From JAJYVT01 sp027339205 (GTDB lineage: Bacteria; Actinomycetota; Acidimicrobiia; Acidimicrobiales; RAAP-2), in assembly GCA_027339205.1 (NCBI GenBank), contig DAHWOV010000112.1, forward strand, positions 1 through 33,297: DNA of 33,297 nt, in the 5' to 3' direction. Below, in pieces: positions 14,596 to 21,295 of the stretch. Numbering within the stretch: the first letter of the stretch is position 1; each line of letters begins with the position of its first letter. The notes below the pieces were generated by a model. That model was given only the letters and a program-made list of their open reading frames with translations. It did no database searches and was not told where the DNA came from. The position numbers and the translations under genes are program-made.

Positions 14596-14601
14596 ATTCT
14601 A
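14596..14601 (-). promoter_or_regulatory. -10 element of a leaderless promoter for the Fur-family gene
   Basis: TAGAAT on the minus strand ends exactly 6 nt before the GTG start; no Shine-Dalgarno is present. This spacing is the one expected when transcription starts at the first base of the start codon, common in Actinomycetota. Confidence 0.5.
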
Positions 14602-14748
14602 CGGGCCCGGCGCACAGCCTCGGCAGACGGGCGCGGGTCGCACCACCGGCGTCGAGCTTGCGTGCGCACGGGACGTCGGGACCGTCACGGCGGCCCCAGA
14701 CGGCGGCGGTCAGCGGGAGCCGGGGCAGGCGCCGCCTCCCCGGCGCGC

Positions 14749-14754
14749 CATGAT
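14749..14754 (+). promoter_or_regulatory. Possible -10 element of a leaderless promoter for the CoA-transferase gene
   Basis: CATGAT lies 6 nt before ATG 14761 and no purine-rich ribosome site separates them. It fits nAnnnT but lacks the first T of TANNNT, so this is weaker than the sites at 14596 and 32551. Confidence 0.3.
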
Positions 14755-14760
14755 GGCCAG

Positions 14761-15960
14761 ATGGACAAGCCCCCCTCGCAGCTCTCGCGCGGGCCGCTCG
14801 CCGGGTGCCTCGTCGCCGACTTCAGCCGGGTCCTGGCGGGGCCGCTCGCGACGATGATCCTGGGCGACCTGGGTGCCACGGTCGTGAAGGTCGAGCACCC
14901 GCACGGCGACGACACGCGCCATTGGGGTCCCCCGTTCAAGGGGTCCGAGAGCACGTACTTCCTGAGCGTCAACCGCAACAAGCGCAGTGTCGTGCTGGAC
15001 CTCGCCACCCCGGACGGGGTGGCGGACGCCCGGCGCCTCGCCGGGCGCGCGACAGTCCTCGTGGAGAACTTCCGCCCGGGCCGCCTCGCTCGGTTCGGGC
15101 TCGGCTACGACCAGCTCTCGGAGACGAACCCCGGGCTCGTCTACTGCTCGATCTCGGGCTTCGGCGGCGCGAGCACCCCCGGAGGCGACCTCGCCGGCTA
15201 CGACTTCGTCGTCCAGGCGATGAGCGGCCTCATGGACATCACCGGCCACCCCGGCGGTCCGCCGACGAAGGTGGGCGTCGCGGTGGTCGACGTGCTCACG
15301 GGCCTCAACGCCGCGATCGGGATCCTTGCCGCTCTCGGCGCCCGGCGAGACTCCGGCCGGGGCCAGCTGGTCGAGGTCTGCCTCATGTCGAGCGCCTTCG
15401 CCGCCCTCGTCAACCAGGCGTCCTCCTACCTCAATACCGGGACCGTCCCGCACGCCATGGGCAACCGCCACCCGAGCATCGCCCCGTACGAGACGCTCGA
15501 CGCCAAAGGGGGCGTCCTCGCGGTCGCGGTGGGCAACGACGGGCAGTTCCGCACGCTGTGCCGCGCGCTCGGCGACGAGGCACTGGCGGACGACGCGCGC
15601 TTCGCGACCAACCCTGCACGCGTCGCCCACCGTGACGCGCTCGTCGAGCGGCTCGAAGCGCTCCTCGCCACGCGTCCAGCCGCCGAGTGGGTGGAGGCGC
15701 TGCGGGCCGCTGGCGTGCCCTGCGGCCCGGTCAACGACATCGCCGACGCGTTCGCCGACGCGCGCCGGCTCGGCCTCGAAGCCGTCGTCGCCCAGTCCGG
15801 TCCCGCCGGCGACGTGCGGTCCGTGGCCAACCCCCTGCAGCTGTCCGGGTCCCCCGTCACTTACCGCCGGCCGCCGCCGTCACTCGGCCAAGACACCGAC
15901 GAGGTCCTGAGGTGGCTCCGCGACACGGGCGTGCCCCAACCCCTCGATCCCCCGGCGTAG
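14761..15960 (+). CDS. CaiB/BaiF family CoA-transferase
   Basis: A 399-residue class III CoA-transferase, which moves CoA between carboxylic acids through an enzyme-bound mixed anhydride on an Asp. Family landmarks: VADFSRVLAGPLATMILGDLGATVVKVE near the N terminus, FLSVNRNKRSVVLDL, VENFRPG, and the catalytic-Asp region GGDLAGYDFVVQAMSG (Asp about residue 149). PHAMGNRHPSIAPYE and the C-terminal VPCGPVNDI are also typical. Length is normal. ATG 14761 is chosen because the domain starts about 15 residues later; the frame is open far upstream across the Fur and binding-protein genes as an antisense shadow. Substrate cannot be told. The convergent neighbour is an MFS transporter that might carry the acid, which is speculation. 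Confidence 0.93.
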   Translation: MDKPPSQLSRGPLAGCLVADFSRVLAGPLATMILGDLGATVVKVEHPHGDDTRHWGPPFKGSESTYFLSVNRNKRSVVLDLATPDGVADARRLAGRATVLVENFRPGRLARFGLGYDQLSETNPGLVYCSISGFGGASTPGGDLAGYDFVVQAMSGLMDITGHPGGPPTKVGVAVVDVLTGLNAAIGILAALGARRDSGRGQLVEVCLMSSAFAALVNQASSYLNTGTVPHAMGNRHPSIAPYETLDAKGGVLAVAVGNDGQFRTLCRALGDEALADDARFATNPARVAHRDALVERLEALLATRPAAEWVEALRAAGVPCGPVNDIADAFADARRLGLEAVVAQSGPAGDVRSVANPLQLSGSPVTYRRPPPSLGQDTDEVLRWLRDTGVPQPLDPPA

Positions 15961-15986
15961 GGCTCCACCTCCCGCAGGATGCCCGA

Positions 15987-16004
15987 TCCCGACGGCCGTC
16001 GGGA
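15987..16004. terminator. Palindromic element between convergent genes, possible two-way terminator
   Basis: TCCCGACGGCCGTCGGGA is a perfect 18-bp palindrome placed between the CoA-transferase stop and the MFS stop, 26 bp after the former. RNA from either strand can form a stable GC hairpin with a small loop. No T-run follows, as is usual in GC-rich actinobacteria. Confidence 0.45.
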
Positions 16005-16007
16005 AGC

Positions 16008-17738
16008 TCAGGGCGCGCTGGTCGCAGGCCGGCGCGCGGCCTCCAGCTGGGCGAGCTCCTCTTCCACCTTCCAGTCGTGCTCGAGCTCGTCGCGCTTGGC
16101 CGCCCGCGGGGACCAACGTCCCACCATGAAGAGGACGAGGGGGATGAAGGCCAGCTCGGCGGCGACGCAGACCCACCACCAGTGCTGCCACTGGGAAGCC
16201 GCCGAGGCGCTCGCCGCGGCCACCTGGCGGAGCTGCGACGCGTGGGCCGTGAAGAAGGCCGCTTCGCGTGGGATGCGGGGATCGTGGGCGACGGCGAGAA
16301 GGCTCTTCAGGCCGACCTCCTTGATCGCCTTCGCGAGCAGCGGACCGGGGATCTTCGACTGGGGGTACTTGGAGAGCTGGGCGAAGAGCGCGGGATGCGC
16401 GAGCACGACCTTCACGGTCGGGTCCGCCCTCTCGATCGCGAGCGCCTTTCGGCCGAGTGTCCCGTACTGCACCAGGGCATTGGTCGACGAGACGACGTAG
16501 GGCAGGATGAACACGGAGACCGCGACCGTGGCCCGGATGATCCACCCCCAGACGGCGAGGCCGTGCGCGGTCAGCGCGGGGTTCCGCCGTTCGACGGTCT
16601 CGGTGAAGCTGGCCATCCACGGCGCGTAGGCGATCGCGAGGAACACCGCTAGCACCGACACGATCCAGACGAGGGTGTAGTAGCCCGTGTGCGGCGCGGT
16701 GGCCTCGGAGAGGTACACGATCGTCATGGCCGCAGCGCCCACCGCACCCACGATCATGAAGGGCTTGCGCACCCGGAGCCTGTCGGAGACGACGCCCACC
16801 ACCACGAGCGCGACCGCGTCGGCCGCCCACCACCAGTTGCCGAGGGCGTTCGCCTGGGACGGCGAGAAGCTGAAGATCGTCTCGAAGTAGATCGGGTTGA
16901 AGCCGACGGCCGTGTAGTAGATGATCAGGAGCAGGCTGATCGCCACGGCGGACAGCACGACGTCCGCGCGCACCACCTGGCGCCAGGGCTTGCGGAGGCT
17001 CGCCTCGACGTCGATGCCCTTCGCCCGCGCCTCGACGAGCACCCGGTCGCGAAGGCTGACCATCAGCTGGTCCCGAAGCTTCGGGGACAGCTCGCGCAGG
17101 CCGAAGAGCGCGACGAGGAAGACCGCCAAGCCCGCGATGCCGCAGATGACGAACTGGTGCTGCCACGCGACGAGGTGGCTCAACGTGTGGCTGGCGACCT
17201 CCGCGACGACCAGGCTCCCCACGACCGGCCCGAGCGTCCAGAACCCCATCGCCGAGGCACGGCCGAGCTGGGGGGAGAAGTCCCGCACGAGCGCGGGAGT
17301 CGCGACCAGGATGATGCCCTCGACGAACCCCACGGCACCGAGCGCGACGCCGAAGGCCCACTCGTTGGGGGCGTTGGGGATCGCGAACAGCGTGAGGAGC
17401 GCGGTGACGCCGAGTCCGTAGGCGACCAGGTTCGCCCTGCCCCACCGGTCCGCGAGCCCGGCGAGCACGGAGGTGAAGGCGCCGATCGCGTTCAGCACCA
17501 CGGTCACGTCCACGTAGAAGCGGAAGGACATGTGGTAGTGCTCGAGGATCTGGGGCGCGACGGCCCCGGGGACGTAGAGCTGGTAGTAGAGGACGATCGC
17601 GGCGAGCACCACGATCCCGAGGTACAAGACGCGCGGCGCCGTGTCGGGATAGCGGTCGATCTGGCGGTACCACAGCGCTCGCGCGAGCGCGTTTCTGCGT
17701 GCCGGTGGCGGTGCGCCCTCAACCATCGTCGTGCCCAT
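16008..17738 (-). CDS. Major facilitator superfamily transporter with a long insertion before the last helix
   Basis: A 576-residue polytopic transporter. MFS features: loop 2-3 motif LAGLADRWGRANLVAYGLG after the second helix, and a mirrored VVGVVSDRLRVRKPFMIVG in the second half. There is a cytoplasmic N-terminal extension of about 35 residues and a charged C-terminal tail of about 35 residues. Unusually, about 100 residues (near 415-515: from VVSSTNALVQYGTL to ASQWQH) lie between the penultimate and last helices; this part is Lys/Ala-rich, helical in look and without a membrane segment, probably outside the membrane. Substrate is unknown. It is convergent with the CoA-transferase. The ATG at 17736-17738 has a G-rich run about 11 nt upstream; a second ATG lies 4 codons later. 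Confidence 0.88.
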   Translation of the reverse strand: MGTTMVEGAPPPARRNALARALWYRQIDRYPDTAPRVLYLGIVVLAAIVLYYQLYVPGAVAPQILEHYHMSFRFYVDVTVVLNAIGAFTSVLAGLADRWGRANLVAYGLGVTALLTLFAIPNAPNEWAFGVALGAVGFVEGIILVATPALVRDFSPQLGRASAMGFWTLGPVVGSLVVAEVASHTLSHLVAWQHQFVICGIAGLAVFLVALFGLRELSPKLRDQLMVSLRDRVLVEARAKGIDVEASLRKPWRQVVRADVVLSAVAISLLLIIYYTAVGFNPIYFETIFSFSPSQANALGNWWWAADAVALVVVGVVSDRLRVRKPFMIVGAVGAAAMTIVYLSEATAPHTGYYTLVWIVSVLAVFLAIAYAPWMASFTETVERRNPALTAHGLAVWGWIIRATVAVSVFILPYVVSSTNALVQYGTLGRKALAIERADPTVKVVLAHPALFAQLSKYPQSKIPGPLLAKAIKEVGLKSLLAVAHDPRIPREAAFFTAHASQLRQVAAASASAASQWQHWWWVCVAAELAFIPLVLFMVGRWSPRAAKRDELEHDWKVEEELAQLEAARRPATSAP

Positions 17739-18030
17739 CGAGACGCGCCCCCCTCTGCGTGAGCTCCATCGACCGCTCGCCCATCAACGCTAGCCCGCAC
17801 CAGGGCCTGCACCGCAGCCAACCGGCGCCTTCTTTCTGTCCATGAGGCGGTGCCGGTGCTCGCGGCGCGGCGGTGCCGGTGCTCGCGGACCCCCTCGATC
17901 GCAGCATCTACGATCCTCGAGATGTGCGTGCAGGCTGCCGAGTGGACGCTCGAAGGGGAGCCGTCCGCGCGCGGGACGGCCAAGCACCGGTGTGTCGGCT
18001 CGGCCTCCCTCTGGACGAGGGCCGGATGAG
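17739..18030. other. Intergenic region between divergent MFS and DUF3054 genes
   Basis: About 290 bp with no convincing gene. It holds a 20-bp direct repeat (17846-17865 and 17869-17888) and should contain promoters for both divergent genes, but I do not see a clear -10/-35 pair. Open frames here are antisense or low-complexity shadows. Confidence 0.5.
17846..17888. repeat. 20-bp direct repeat, period 23
   Basis: GGCGGTGCCGGTGCTCGCGG occurs at 17846-17865 and again, identical, at 17869-17888, separated by 3 bp. It is intergenic and of unknown function. Confidence 0.85.
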
Positions 18031-18420
18031 ATGAGCCGCTGGCGCGCCGCCGCTCTGGTCGACGTGGTCGCCGTCGTCCTCTTCGTGGTGATCGGGCGTG
18101 CCTCGCACGACCACGCGGAGACGGCGGGAGGCATCGCGACCACCGCATGGCCCTTCGCTGCGGGGCTGGGGCTCGGATGGGGGCTGCTCGCCTTGGCCGG
18201 GAGGCTGCGCGGCCGGGCCGTCACGCCCTCGTCGCTCCCTGCTGGTGCAGTGGTCTGCGCCACGACGGTCGCGGTCGGGATGTCGCTCCGGATCGCCGCG
18301 GGTCAGGGCAGCGCGCCCGCCTTCGTGGGCGTGGCCACCGGCTTCCTCGGTGCGGTGATGCTCGCCGGCCGGCTGGCGCTTGGCGCCGCGGGCCGGCGCT
18401 TCGCCCGCCACGGCTCCTGA
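18031..18420 (+). CDS. DUF3054 membrane protein
   Basis: A 129-residue integral membrane protein of the DUF3054 family, small four-helix proteins found mostly in actinobacteria and haloarchaea with unknown function. Family-like features are the N-terminal helix ALVDVVAVVLFVVIGRASHDH, then TTAWPFAAGLGLGWGL. Further hydrophobic helices are seen at AGAVVCATTVAVGMSL and PAFVGVATGFLGAVMLAGRLAL. ATG 18031 follows a GGATGAG; the frame is open upstream but without hydrophobic sequence. The stop lies in an 18-bp repeat array shared with the convergent gene's end. Confidence 0.82.
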   Translation: MSRWRAAALVDVVAVVLFVVIGRASHDHAETAGGIATTAWPFAAGLGLGWGLLALAGRLRGRAVTPSSLPAGAVVCATTVAVGMSLRIAAGQGSAPAFVGVATGFLGAVMLAGRLALGAAGRRFARHGS

Positions 18421-18464
18421 GGCCGCGGCGGCTCCTCAGGTCGCGGCGGCTCCTCACCCCGAGG
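18411..18464. repeat. Three 18-bp direct repeats at convergent gene ends
   Basis: Units at 18411-18428, 18429-18446 and 18447-18464 begin CGGCTCCT and differ in a few bases. The first unit contains the DUF3054 stop codon, and the array ends 9 bp before the stop of the convergent DUF3817 gene. Confidence 0.85.
18416..18440. terminator. Candidate two-way terminator hairpin
   Basis: CCTGAGG (18416-18422) and CCTCAGG (18434-18440) are complementary, with 2-3 further inner base pairs, between the convergent DUF3054 and DUF3817 genes. It is produced by two units of the 18-bp repeat. No T-run. Confidence 0.4.
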
Positions 18465-18472
18465 CGCCTCGC

Positions 18473-19594
18473 TCAGGTGGGCAGGGCCGACGCTGGTGTC
18501 CGGGACGCCTCTCTTGGCGCGCGCTCATCCGTCGCGTCGTCCGCGCTGGGCCGGGCGCGCAGCACGATGGGCACGAGGTAGGCGCTGCCTGCGAGCACCG
18601 ACGCCACGAACATGAGGGCGATGCCCAAGAACCGGACCGCGGAGTGCGGCTCGGTCATAAGCCCGCCGAACCCTGCGAGCGCCGTGCAGACCGCACCGGT
18701 CCATCCCGAGATCCGCGCGATCCGACCGAGCCTGCGCACCCGCACCAAGAAGGCGAATGCGCCCAGCCCGATGAACAGACCCAGGGTTGCGTGGATGCCG
18801 TAGACCGCCGCGCCGCGCTGGGGCACCCACTCGCTCGGCCGCCCGAAGGGCACGAGCACGAGGGCGAGGATCCCCACGAGGAGCTCCACACCCACCGCAC
18901 CGGCGAGCATCGCAGCCCACATCCCGGTCTCGGGCTCGACATCGACGGGCTTGAGCGACGGCAACGGCTCGGGGAGCTTCTCACCGTGGCGGTGCGATCG
19001 CCATCGCCTGGCGCGGTACGCCTCGGGGTCCTCGTGGACGAGGTGCCACCAGCCGAAGACCGCGAGCGCCGCAAAGATCGGCCACTCCACCGAATAGACC
19101 CAGCTCAGCTCATTGCCCGCCAGCGCTCTCGTCGCCTGCCACCAACCGGCCAGCGCACACGCGGGGGCTGCGACGAGCACCTCCACGTGGAGCAGCAACG
19201 CCCGCGGTGAGAGCCAGCGCTGCCGCAGCGCCGCGACGCGCGCCGACCTGTCGCGCCCGACCGCGGCGGCATGTCCTGGCCGGCTCCCGGCGGGCTCGGT
19301 CGACTCGAAGCGCCGCGTCATCTTCCGTTCCGCCACAAAGGCGCAGAAGGGGACCGTGCCCGCGAGCAGCACGAGGAGCATCTGGAACTTCGGGACGCGG
19401 AGCTTGCGCGTGAGCTGGAACGCGGTCACCAGGTAGACGATGTACAAGAAGCCGTGCAAGGTCCCGACGACGTTCACGACCTGCGGCCGGCCCGCCGCGA
19501 GCTGCAGCGGGATGCCGGCGAAGACGAGCACGATGAGGAGCGTCGCCGTCGTGAACGCCATGATCCTGTAGCGGACGAGGACCCCCCTGTGCAT
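18473..19594 (-). CDS. DUF3817 domain protein fused to a second membrane region
   Basis: A 373-residue membrane protein. The first about 90 residues match the DUF3817 family of actinobacterial integral membrane proteins: YRIMAFTTATLLIVLVFAG, then VVNVVGTLHGFLYIVYLVTAFQLTRKLR, then AGTVPFCAFVAERKM. DUF3817 proteins usually end there; here a charged linker follows, then about seven more hydrophobic segments (for example GMWAAMLAGAVGVELLVGILAL) separated by a basic loop RARRWRSHRHGEK. The second half is unrecognised. ATG 19594 is chosen because the family's N terminus begins 8 residues in; TAGTTT 8 nt upstream suggests a leaderless start. Function unknown. Confidence 0.8.
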   Translation of the reverse strand: MHRGVLVRYRIMAFTTATLLIVLVFAGIPLQLAAGRPQVVNVVGTLHGFLYIVYLVTAFQLTRKLRVPKFQMLLVLLAGTVPFCAFVAERKMTRRFESTEPAGSRPGHAAAVGRDRSARVAALRQRWLSPRALLLHVEVLVAAPACALAGWWQATRALAGNELSWVYSVEWPIFAALAVFGWWHLVHEDPEAYRARRWRSHRHGEKLPEPLPSLKPVDVEPETGMWAAMLAGAVGVELLVGILALVLVPFGRPSEWVPQRGAAVYGIHATLGLFIGLGAFAFLVRVRRLGRIARISGWTGAVCTALAGFGGLMTEPHSAVRFLGIALMFVASVLAGSAYLVPIVLRARPSADDATDERAPREASRTPASALPT

Positions 19595-19602
19595 CGGCAG
19601 TC

Positions 19603-19608
19603 AAACTA
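19603..19608 (-). promoter_or_regulatory. Possible -10 for a leaderless DUF3817-fusion transcript
   Basis: TAGTTT on the minus strand ends 8 nt before ATG 19594, which lacks a ribosome binding site. Confidence 0.3.
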
Positions 19609-19679
19609 CGCCGCGCGCGCCGGCCCCCGGAGGTCGGCGCGCGACGCCTGGCGCCTGGGTCCGCCCGGAGAGCCCACGG

Positions 19680-20483
19680 TCACCCTTCTTCGATCGTGCG
19701 GATCCGTTCGGCCAGGAAGCGCTCGGGGTCCTGCGCCCGCTCGACGAGCAGCTCGTGCAGCTCGGGGTGCGTCAAGACCAGGAAGCGGTTGGCCTTGATG
19801 GCGTCGACCACCATCTCCCCGACAGCCATCGGGTCGGCAGGCGTCATGCCCTTCACCGGTGGCCGCATGCGCACCGGGGGCCCCGAGAACGTGACCTGTT
19901 GGCGCAAGTTCGTCGCGACGGGACCTGGGCACAGGCAGGTCACCCCGACGTGGCGCGGATGGAGGTACAGCGCCAGCGCCTCGCTGAGGGCGATCACCGC
20001 CGCCTTGCTCACCGAGTAGGGCATGCGCTCGTACTCGTACTGGAAGAGACCGGCCGCCGACGCGGTGTTCACGACGTGGCCGCTCTCCTGCTCGAGGAGC
20101 AGTGGCAGGAACGTCGCGTTGCTCCGCACGACCGACAGGAGGTTCGTGCTCATGATGCGCTCCCACTCCTGGAGCGGGATCTCCTCGGGAACGCCGGCAG
20201 CCACGACCCCGACGTTGTTCATGACGATGTCGATCCGTCCCAGCCGGCGCAGGATCACGTCACGAGCGGTCTCGAAGGCCGCCTGGTCGTTGACGTCGAG
20301 CGCCATGCCGAAGCACTCGGTGCCTCGCCAGGACGCCTCGTCCGCCACCGCCATGGCGCGGTCGCGGTCGACGTCTGCAACCGCAACGTGCGCGCCGGCG
20401 GCCGCGAGCGCGACGGCGGCACCCCGCCCGATCCCGCTCCCCCCGCCGGTGATCAGGGCGACCTTGCCCGAGAGGTCCTCCAT
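19680..20483 (-). CDS. Short-chain dehydrogenase/reductase
   Basis: A 267-residue classical SDR oxidoreductase. Visible: NAD(P)-binding GGGSGIGRG with upstream MEDLSGKVALITG, acidic VADVDRDR after beta2 (Asp favouring NAD), NNVG, and the active-site set Ser in VNTASAAG, Tyr and Lys in YSVSKAA, followed by PGPVATNL. ATG 20481-20483 places the nucleotide motif about 11 residues from the start as in most SDRs. A GTG at 20546 overlapping the methyltransferase stop (GTGA) would add 21 residues without family likeness and is the alternative. The gene ends the leftward S9 peptidase-methyltransferase-SDR run. Substrate unknown. Confidence 0.9.
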   Translation of the reverse strand: MEDLSGKVALITGGGSGIGRGAAVALAAAGAHVAVADVDRDRAMAVADEASWRGTECFGMALDVNDQAAFETARDVILRRLGRIDIVMNNVGVVAAGVPEEIPLQEWERIMSTNLLSVVRSNATFLPLLLEQESGHVVNTASAAGLFQYEYERMPYSVSKAAVIALSEALALYLHPRHVGVTCLCPGPVATNLRQQVTFSGPPVRMRPPVKGMTPADPMAVGEMVVDAIKANRFLVLTHPELHELLVERAQDPERFLAERIRTIEEG

Positions 20484-20542
20484 CAGCTCGTGCCCCCGGG
20501 GTGTGACAAGGTCGTCATGGACGCATCCTTGCAGGTCTCGAC

Positions 20543-21295
20543 TCACCCCTTGCGCGCCGGCTCACGCTTGCGGGCGAGCACCTCGAGGTTCCAGGTGAGG
20601 ACCTCGCGCAGGACCGGGACCCGCACGATCGCGCCGGCGCGCTCGGGGAGGTAGCGCGGGCGCGCCTCGACCAGGTCGAGCAGCGGGTGCTCCTCGAGGC
20701 GGCGGAGGGTGGAGCCCACGTGCAGCGGGAACAGCGACTCCCCGAACAGGTTCTTCGGCCCGTGGCCCGCACGCCGCGCGTAGCGGCGGCACGCCCGCTC
20801 TCCCCCGAGGTAGTGCCAGGGAGACGTCTCGTGGCCTCCCCACGGCCCGTACCAGGTGGTGAAGGACAGCCAGAGATGCCCGCCCGGCCGCAGCACGCGC
20901 GCCATCTCGTCGACCACCGCGAAGGGCTCGGGCACGTGCTCGAGCACGTTGGAGGACACGACGAGGTCGACGGCGCCCGAGGGCACGGGAAGGGCGCGGG
21001 CGTCCGCCACCACCGACGCGGCCGCCGGCGGCCCCCGCCAGGACAGCTCGCCGAGGTCCGCGTCGATCAGCACGCAGCGGGCGCCGGCAGCGCGGAGGGC
21101 CCGCGTGAGGTAGCCGGCCCCGCCCCCGACGTCGAGGACGAGCGCGCCCGAGAGACGGACGACGCGGGCCAGCTGCACGACGGCGTCGGCGGACAACAGG
21201 TCGTAGAAGGCGTCGGGGTCGCGCTGCTCCAGGCGAAAGCCGCGAAGGAGCCGCAGCGACCGCCTGACGGTGCGCGTCGAGCCGCCGTCGCTCAT
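20543..21295 (-). CDS. SAM-dependent methyltransferase (type 11), class I
   Basis: A 250-residue class I methyltransferase. Motif I is LVLDVGGGAGYLTRAL (about residues 51-66), motif II acidic end VLIDAD, then DARALPVPSGAVDLVVSSNVLEHV (motif IV region) and VLRPGGHLWLSF (motif V/VI). After the core, about 100 residues with WYGPWGGHETSPWHY and basic Arg-rich stretches may bind the substrate, which is unknown. The C-terminal region LPERAGAIVRVPVLREVLTWNLEVLARK is seen in methyltransferases acting on glycans or lipids, a weak hint only. The ATG overlaps the S9 peptidase stop by 4 nt (ATGA). Confidence 0.88.
   Translation of the reverse strand: MSDGGSTRTVRRSLRLLRGFRLEQRDPDAFYDLLSADAVVQLARVVRLSGALVLDVGGGAGYLTRALRAAGARCVLIDADLGELSWRGPPAAASVVADARALPVPSGAVDLVVSSNVLEHVPEPFAVVDEMARVLRPGGHLWLSFTTWYGPWGGHETSPWHYLGGERACRRYARRAGHGPKNLFGESLFPLHVGSTLRRLEEHPLLDLVEARPRYLPERAGAIVRVPVLREVLTWNLEVLARKREPARKG

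Noticed and set aside
13339..14760. Upstream extension of the CoA-transferase frame (would give 873 residues)
   Set aside because: The extension is antisense to the Fur and metal-binding protein genes, shows no conserved protein features, and the CoA-transferase domain starts at ATG 14761.
15880..17673. 597-codon open frame on the minus strand overlapping the MFS gene in another frame
   Set aside because: Same strand, different frame; sequence is Arg/Pro-rich noise, while the 16008-17738 frame has helices and MFS motifs.
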